Shown here piece by piece: positions 59,854 to 64,000 of a DNA stretch of 64,000 bases (positions are counted from its first letter, which is position 1; every line of letters begins with the position of its first letter). A program made the position numbers and the translations under genes. The DNA comes from Streptomyces sp. NBC_00162 (lineage in GTDB: Bacteria; Actinomycetota; Actinomycetes; Streptomycetales; Streptomycetaceae). The notes under the pieces are model-generated. The model was not told where the DNA came from. It made no database searches and was given only the letters and a program-made list of their open reading frames with translations. The stretch covers positions 1,984,001 to 2,048,000 of the forward strand of contig NZ_CP102509.1 of the NCBI RefSeq assembly GCF_024611995.1, read 5' to 3'.

Positions 59854-61191
59854 GTGAAGGACATCCTGGACGCGATTCAGTCGCAGTCCGCCACCGCCGC
59901 AGACTTCGCGGCCCTGCCGCTGCCCGACTCGTACCGCGCGATCACCGTGCACAAGGACGAGGCGGAGATGTTCGCGGGGCTGACGACACGCGAGAAGGAC
60001 CCGCGCAAGTCCCTTCACCTGGACAACGTCCCGGTGCCGGAGCTGGGCCCGGGCGAGGCCCTGGTCGCCGTCATGGCCTCCTCGGTCAACTACAACTCCG
60101 TGTGGACCTCGATCTTCGAGCCGGTGTCCACCTTCAGCTTCCTGGAGCGCTACGGGCGCCTGTCGGAGCTGACCAAGCGCCACGACCTCCCGTACCACAT
60201 CATCGGCTCCGACCTCGCGGGCGTCGTGCTGCGCACCGGCCCGGGCGTGAACGCCTGGAAGCCGGGCGACGAGGTCGTCGCGCACTGCCTCTCGGTCGAG
60301 CTGGAGTCCTCCGACGGCCACAACGACACGATGCTCGACCCCGAGCAGCGCATCTGGGGCTTCGAGACCAACTTCGGCGGCCTGGCAGAGATCGCGCTCG
60401 TCAAGTCGAACCAGCTGATGCCCAAGCCCGGCCACCTCAGCTGGGAGGAGGCCGCCTCCCCCGGTCTGGTCAACTCCACCGCCTACCGCCAGCTGGTCTC
60501 CCGCAACGGCGCCGGCATGAAGCAGGGCGACAACGTCCTGATCTGGGGCGCCAGCGGCGGACTCGGCTCCTACGCCACCCAGTTCGCACTGGCCGGCGGC
60601 GCCAACCCGATCTGTGTGGTCTCCAGCCCCGAGAAGGCGGCCATCTGCCGCGCGATGGGCGCCGAGGCGGTCATCGACCGCAACGCCGAGGGCTACAAGT
60701 TCTGGAAGGACGAGCACACCCAGGACCCGAAGGAGTGGAAGCGCTTCGGCAAGCGCATCCGCGAGCTGACCGGCGGCGAGGACGTGGACATCGTCTTCGA
60801 GCACCCGGGCCGCGAGACCTTCGGCGCCTCGGTCTACGTCACCCGCAAGGGCGGCACGATCGTCACCTGCGCCTCCACCTCCGGCTACAACCACGAGTAC
60901 GACAACCGCTACCTGTGGATGTCCCTCAAGAGGATCGTCGGCTCGCACTTCGCGAACTACCGCGAGGCGTGGGAGGCCAACCGCCTGGTCTCCAAGGGCA
61001 AGATCCACCCCACCCTGTCGAAGGTCTACTCCCTCGAGGAGACCGGCCAGGCCGCCTACGACGTCCACCGCAACCTCCACCAGGGCAAGGTCGGCGTCCT
61101 GGCGCTGGCCCCCGAGGAGGGCCTGGGCGTCCGCGACCACGAGCTGCGCGCCACGCACCTCGACGCCATCAACCGCTTCCGCAACATCTAA
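59854..61191 (+). CDS. ccr: Crotonyl-CoA carboxylase/reductase
   Basis: A 445-residue NADPH-dependent medium-chain-reductase enzyme that reduces and carboxylates crotonyl-CoA to (2S)-ethylmalonyl-CoA. It has the family N-terminus (ILDAIQSQSA), SSVNYNSVWTSIFEPVSTF, the cofactor site WGASGGLGSYATQFALAGG and the CO2-pocket region FGASVYVTRKGG. The length and motifs match CCR, with AEMFAGLTTREKDPRKSLH in the front. The GTG at 59854 follows CGGAGG. The meaA gene begins 22 bases later. Confidence 0.97.
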   Translation: MKDILDAIQSQSATAADFAALPLPDSYRAITVHKDEAEMFAGLTTREKDPRKSLHLDNVPVPELGPGEALVAVMASSVNYNSVWTSIFEPVSTFSFLERYGRLSELTKRHDLPYHIIGSDLAGVVLRTGPGVNAWKPGDEVVAHCLSVELESSDGHNDTMLDPEQRIWGFETNFGGLAEIALVKSNQLMPKPGHLSWEEAASPGLVNSTAYRQLVSRNGAGMKQGDNVLIWGASGGLGSYATQFALAGGANPICVVSSPEKAAICRAMGAEAVIDRNAEGYKFWKDEHTQDPKEWKRFGKRIRELTGGEDVDIVFEHPGRETFGASVYVTRKGGTIVTCASTSGYNHEYDNRYLWMSLKRIVGSHFANYREAWEANRLVSKGKIHPTLSKVYSLEETGQAAYDVHRNLHQGKVGVLALAPEEGLGVRDHELRATHLDAINRFRNI

Positions 61192-61212
61192 GGGCCAAAG
61201 GGACAGCCTGAG

Positions 61213-63282
61213 ATGACAGAGCGCCAGAAGGACCGTCCGTGGCTCATGCGGACGTACGCCGGCCACTCCACGGCCGAGGCGTCCAACGAGCTGTACCGCC
61301 GCAACCTCGCCAAGGGCCAGACCGGCCTGTCGGTCGCGTTCGACCTTCCGACGCAGACCGGCTACGACCCCGACCACATCCTCGCCCGCGGCGAGGTGGG
61401 CCGGGTCGGGGTCCCGGTCTCCCATCTGGGCGACATGCGGCGGCTGTTCCAGGACATCCCCCTGGAGCAGATGAACACCTCGATGACGATCAACGCCACC
61501 GCCATGTGGCTGCTGGCGCTCTACCAGGTGGCCGCCGAGGAGCAGGGCGCGGACATATCCCTGCTCCAGGGCACCACCCAGAACGACATCGTCAAGGAGT
61601 ACCTCTCGCGCGGGACGCACGTCTTCCCGCCGGGACCCTCGCTCCGCCTGACGACGGACATGATCGCGTACACGGTCAACCACATCCCGAAGTGGAACCC
61701 GATCAACATCTGCAGCTACCACCTGCAGGAGGCGGGAGCCACCCCGGTCCAGGAGATCTCGTACGCGATGTCCACCGCGATCGCGGTGCTGGACTCGGTG
61801 CGCGACTCGGGCCAGGTGCCCGAGGAGCGCTTCGGGGAGGTCGTCGCCCGCATCTCCTTCTTCGTGAACGCGGGCGTCCGCTTCATCGAGGAGATGTGCA
61901 AGATGCGCGCCTTCGGCCGCATCTGGGACAAGGTCACCCGTGAGCGCTACGGCATCGAGAACGAGAAGCAGCGCCGCTTCCGCTACGGGGTTCAGGTCAA
62001 CTCCCTGGGCCTGACGGAGGCGCAGCCGGAGAACAACGTCCAGCGCATCGTGCTGGAGATGCTGGCCGTCACCCTCTCCAAGGACGCCCGCGCCCGCGCG
62101 GTGCAGCTGCCCGCCTGGAACGAGGCGCTGGGCCTGCCCCGGCCCTGGGACCAGCAGTGGTCGCTGCGCATCCAGCAGGTCCTGGCCCTGGAGAGCGACC
62201 TGCTGGAGTACGAGGACATCTTCGCCGGTTCCCACGTCATCGAGGCCAAAGTCGACTCCCTGGTCGCCGACTGCCTGGCCGAGATCGACCGGATCCAGGA
62301 GATGGGCGGCGCGATGGCCGCCGTCGAGTCCGGGTACCTGAAGGGCGAGCTGGTCTCCTCGCACGCCGAGCGGCGGGCGCGGATCGAGGCCGGCGAGGAC
62401 AAGATCGTCGGGGTCAACTGCTTCCAGCAGACCGAGGAGAACCCGCTCACCTCCGACCTGGACGGCGCCATCATGACGGTCGACCCGGCAGTGGAGGCGC
62501 TCACCGTCGAGCGCATCGTCCGCTGGCGGGCGGAGCGTCAGGAGTCCTCGGACCGCCAGGGGAACGGCGATCCCTTCGTCTTCCCCACCACCCAGCAGGC
62601 CCTGGACCGCCTCAAGGAGGCCGCGGCCGGCACCGAGAACCTGATGGACGCCACCCTGGAGTGCGCCCGGGCGGGTGTCACCACGGGCGAGTGGTCGAGC
62701 GCCCTGCGCGAGGTGTTCGGCGAGTTCCGGGCCCCGACCGGGGTCTCCTCGGCCCCGGTCGCGGTCACCGCCGAGCCCGGTACGCCGATGCACGAGGTCC
62801 GCGAGAAGGTCTCCCGTACGGCCGACGAGCTCGGCTCGGGCCGGCTGCGCCTGCTGGTCGGCAAGCCCGGCCTGGACGGGCACTCCAACGGCGCCGAGCA
62901 GATCGCCGTCCGGGCCCGCGACGCCGGTTTCGAGGTGGTCTACCAGGGCATCCGGCTGACGCCCGAGGAGATCTCCTCCGCGGCGCTGGCCGAGGACGTG
63001 CACTGCGTGGGACTGTCCATCCTGTCCGGATCCCACAGCGCACTCGTCCCGGATGTCCTCGAACGCCTGCGCGTTGCAGGGGCGGGTGACATTCCCGTCA
63101 TCGTCGGAGGCATCATTCCGAACGCGGATGCCGTGACACTGAAGGCGGCCGGAGTCGCCGCCGTCTTCACCCCGAAGGATTTCGGCATCACGGAGATCAT
63201 CGGCCGTATCGTCGACGAGATCCGCAAAGCCAACAAGCTCGCCCCTCTCGAAATCGTTGCAAGCACGGAGGTCCCCGCATGA
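61213..63282 (+). CDS. meaA: Ethylmalonyl-CoA mutase (protein MeaA)
   Basis: A 689-residue B12-dependent mutase that converts ethylmalonyl-CoA to methylsuccinyl-CoA. The substrate barrel starts with PWLMRTYAGHSTAEASNELYRRN. The cobalamin domain has GKPGLDGHSNGAEQIA (the DxHxxG motif), LSILSGSH and VIVGGIIPNAD. It resembles methylmalonyl-CoA mutase large subunits but is shorter. The ATG at 61213 follows ccr by 21 bases, and its stop overlaps the next gene (ATGA). Confidence 0.97.
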   Translation: MTERQKDRPWLMRTYAGHSTAEASNELYRRNLAKGQTGLSVAFDLPTQTGYDPDHILARGEVGRVGVPVSHLGDMRRLFQDIPLEQMNTSMTINATAMWLLALYQVAAEEQGADISLLQGTTQNDIVKEYLSRGTHVFPPGPSLRLTTDMIAYTVNHIPKWNPINICSYHLQEAGATPVQEISYAMSTAIAVLDSVRDSGQVPEERFGEVVARISFFVNAGVRFIEEMCKMRAFGRIWDKVTRERYGIENEKQRRFRYGVQVNSLGLTEAQPENNVQRIVLEMLAVTLSKDARARAVQLPAWNEALGLPRPWDQQWSLRIQQVLALESDLLEYEDIFAGSHVIEAKVDSLVADCLAEIDRIQEMGGAMAAVESGYLKGELVSSHAERRARIEAGEDKIVGVNCFQQTEENPLTSDLDGAIMTVDPAVEALTVERIVRWRAERQESSDRQGNGDPFVFPTTQQALDRLKEAAAGTENLMDATLECARAGVTTGEWSSALREVFGEFRAPTGVSSAPVAVTAEPGTPMHEVREKVSRTADELGSGRLRLLVGKPGLDGHSNGAEQIAVRARDAGFEVVYQGIRLTPEEISSAALAEDVHCVGLSILSGSHSALVPDVLERLRVAGAGDIPVIVGGIIPNADAVTLKAAGVAAVFTPKDFGITEIIGRIVDEIRKANKLAPLEIVASTEVPA

Positions 63283-64000
63283 CCACGCCCGTCCACCCGG
63301 TGAACCGTCTTCGCCCGCGTCGCTCCTGCCTCGCGGTCCCGGGTTCGAACCCGCGCTTCCTGGAGAAGGCCCAGGGCCTGCCGGCCGACCAGGTCTTCCT
63401 GGACCTGGAGGACGCCTGCGCGCCGCTCGCCAAGGAAGGCGCCCGCCACACCATCGTGGACGCGCTGAACAACGGTGACTGGACGGGCAAGACCCGGGTC
63501 GTGCGCGTCAACGACTGGACCACGCACTGGACGTACCGCGACGTGATCACGGTCGTCGAGGGCGCCGGCCAGAACCTCGACTGCATCATGCTGCCGAAGG
63601 TCCAGGACGCCCAGCAGGTCGTGGCCCTCGACCTCCTGCTCACGCAGATCGAGAAGACCATGGGCTTCGAGGTCGGCAAGATCGGCATCGAGGCGCAGAT
63701 CGAGAACGCCAAGGGCCTGGTGAACGTCGACGAGATCGCCGCCGCCTCCCCCCGGCTGGAGACGATCATCTTCGGCCCGGCCGACTTCATGGCCTCGATC
63801 AACATGAAGTCCCTGGTCGTGGGCATGCAGCCGCCCGGCTACGGCGCGGACGCCTACCACTACATCCTGATGCGGATCCTGATGGCGGCCCGCATGCACA
63901 ACCTCCAGGCCATCGACGGCCCCTTCCTCCAGATCCGCGACGTGGACGCCTACCGCGAGGTGGCCGGCCGGGCGGCGGCGCTGGGCTTCGACGGCAAGTG
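63279..64000 (+). CDS. HpcH/HpaI family CoA-ester lyase (malyl/methylmalyl-CoA lyase), 3' truncated
   Basis: The first 240 residues are in the window and the gene runs off the right edge. The ATG at 63279 overlaps the meaA stop by four bases. SCLAVPGSNPRFLEKAQ, then FLDLEDACAPLAKEGAR with metal-binding acidic residues, and IGIEAQIENAKGLVN match the citrate-lyase-beta-like family. In the ethylmalonyl-CoA pathway this enzyme cleaves methylmalyl-CoA to glyoxylate and propionyl-CoA. The C-terminal residues are outside the window. Confidence 0.9.
   Translation, partial: MTTPVHPVNRLRPRRSCLAVPGSNPRFLEKAQGLPADQVFLDLEDACAPLAKEGARHTIVDALNNGDWTGKTRVVRVNDWTTHWTYRDVITVVEGAGQNLDCIMLPKVQDAQQVVALDLLLTQIEKTMGFEVGKIGIEAQIENAKGLVNVDEIAAASPRLETIIFGPADFMASINMKSLVVGMQPPGYGADAYHYILMRILMAARMHNLQAIDGPFLQIRDVDAYREVAGRAAALGFDGK

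Noticed and set aside
59574..59864. A 96-codon minus-strand frame in the ccr control region
   Set aside because: There is no ribosome site or recognisable domain, and it overlaps the promoter elements.
59836..63036. A 1066-codon open frame on the minus strand opposite ccr and meaA
   Set aside because: The translation is low-complexity and antisense to two certain enzymes. No domain is visible.
63336..63355. A GGTTCGAA stretch resembling a tRNA T-loop
   Set aside because: It lies inside the CoA-ester lyase gene, encoding the conserved VPGSNPRF segment, and no acceptor or anticodon arm surrounds it.

Overview
The window is high-GC actinobacterial DNA and almost certainly comes from a Streptomyces chromosome. 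GTG and TTG starts are common, coding is dense, and the families are typical of the genus: a lysine/alanine-rich HrdB-type sigma factor, XRE/MmyB regulators, a MAB_1171c-type membrane protein, a Tat-exported flavoprotein and a DNRLRE/RHS giant exoprotein. At the right edge lie ccr and meaA followed by a CoA-ester lyase, which are core genes of the ethylmalonyl-CoA pathway. I see no rRNA, tRNA, CRISPR array or intact mobile element.

Layout. 1-3650: the first codons of a FabH-like ketosynthase, fdhD, a thioredoxin-like [2Fe-2S] ferredoxin, and an SBF-like transporter divergent from a LysR regulator. 3763-10517: an acyl-CoA synthetase, then a branched-chain-amino-acid-type ABC transporter whose two permeases and one ATPase are one polypeptide. 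A Streptomyces-type interspersed repeat appears to supply the linker inside that fusion. 10610-15458: an aldo/keto reductase, a RICIN-like protein, a pterin dehydratase, a Tat flavoprotein, and an XRE regulator with a small membrane protein. 15863-22690: a 2.1-kaa secreted RHS protein with a probable C-terminal toxin domain and a tightly coupled membrane-anchored candidate immunity protein. 22900-27229: a four-gene operon (duplicated HTH-like protein, HExxH ImmA/IrrE-like protein, FAD monooxygenase, seven-helix MAB_1171c-like protein) that is the best candidate for an undescribed system.

27351-38628: folD, a methyltransferase, an HrdB-type sigma factor with a candidate sigma-R promoter, a MoxR/VWA pair, a START-like protein, an amino-acid permease, a membrane phosphodiesterase and a degenerate resolvase-like protein. 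38770-47581: two MBL-fold hydrolases, DedA, a lysine-free aminotransferase-fold protein, a DinB-like protein, a DUF5107/TPR protein, an altered arginase-family protein and two GNAT-like proteins. 47578-52406: a three-gene peptidase operon (M55, M20, S9) and a second START-like protein. 52559-56277: a LexA-box-controlled Rv2578c-type radical SAM protein, a secreted tripeptidyl-aminopeptidase-like hydrolase, RidA and a HEAT-repeat protein.

56662-64000: a tandem 3-hydroxyacyl-CoA dehydrogenase, a TetR regulator, ccr, meaA and a truncated HpcH/HpaI CoA-ester lyase. Together these convert acetoacetyl/3-hydroxybutyryl-CoA through crotonyl-CoA and ethylmalonyl-CoA toward methylmalyl-CoA. That route supports C2 assimilation and supplies ethylmalonyl- and methylmalonyl-CoA extender units. 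The promoter regions of the dehydrogenase and of ccr share sequence elements that could place them under one regulator.
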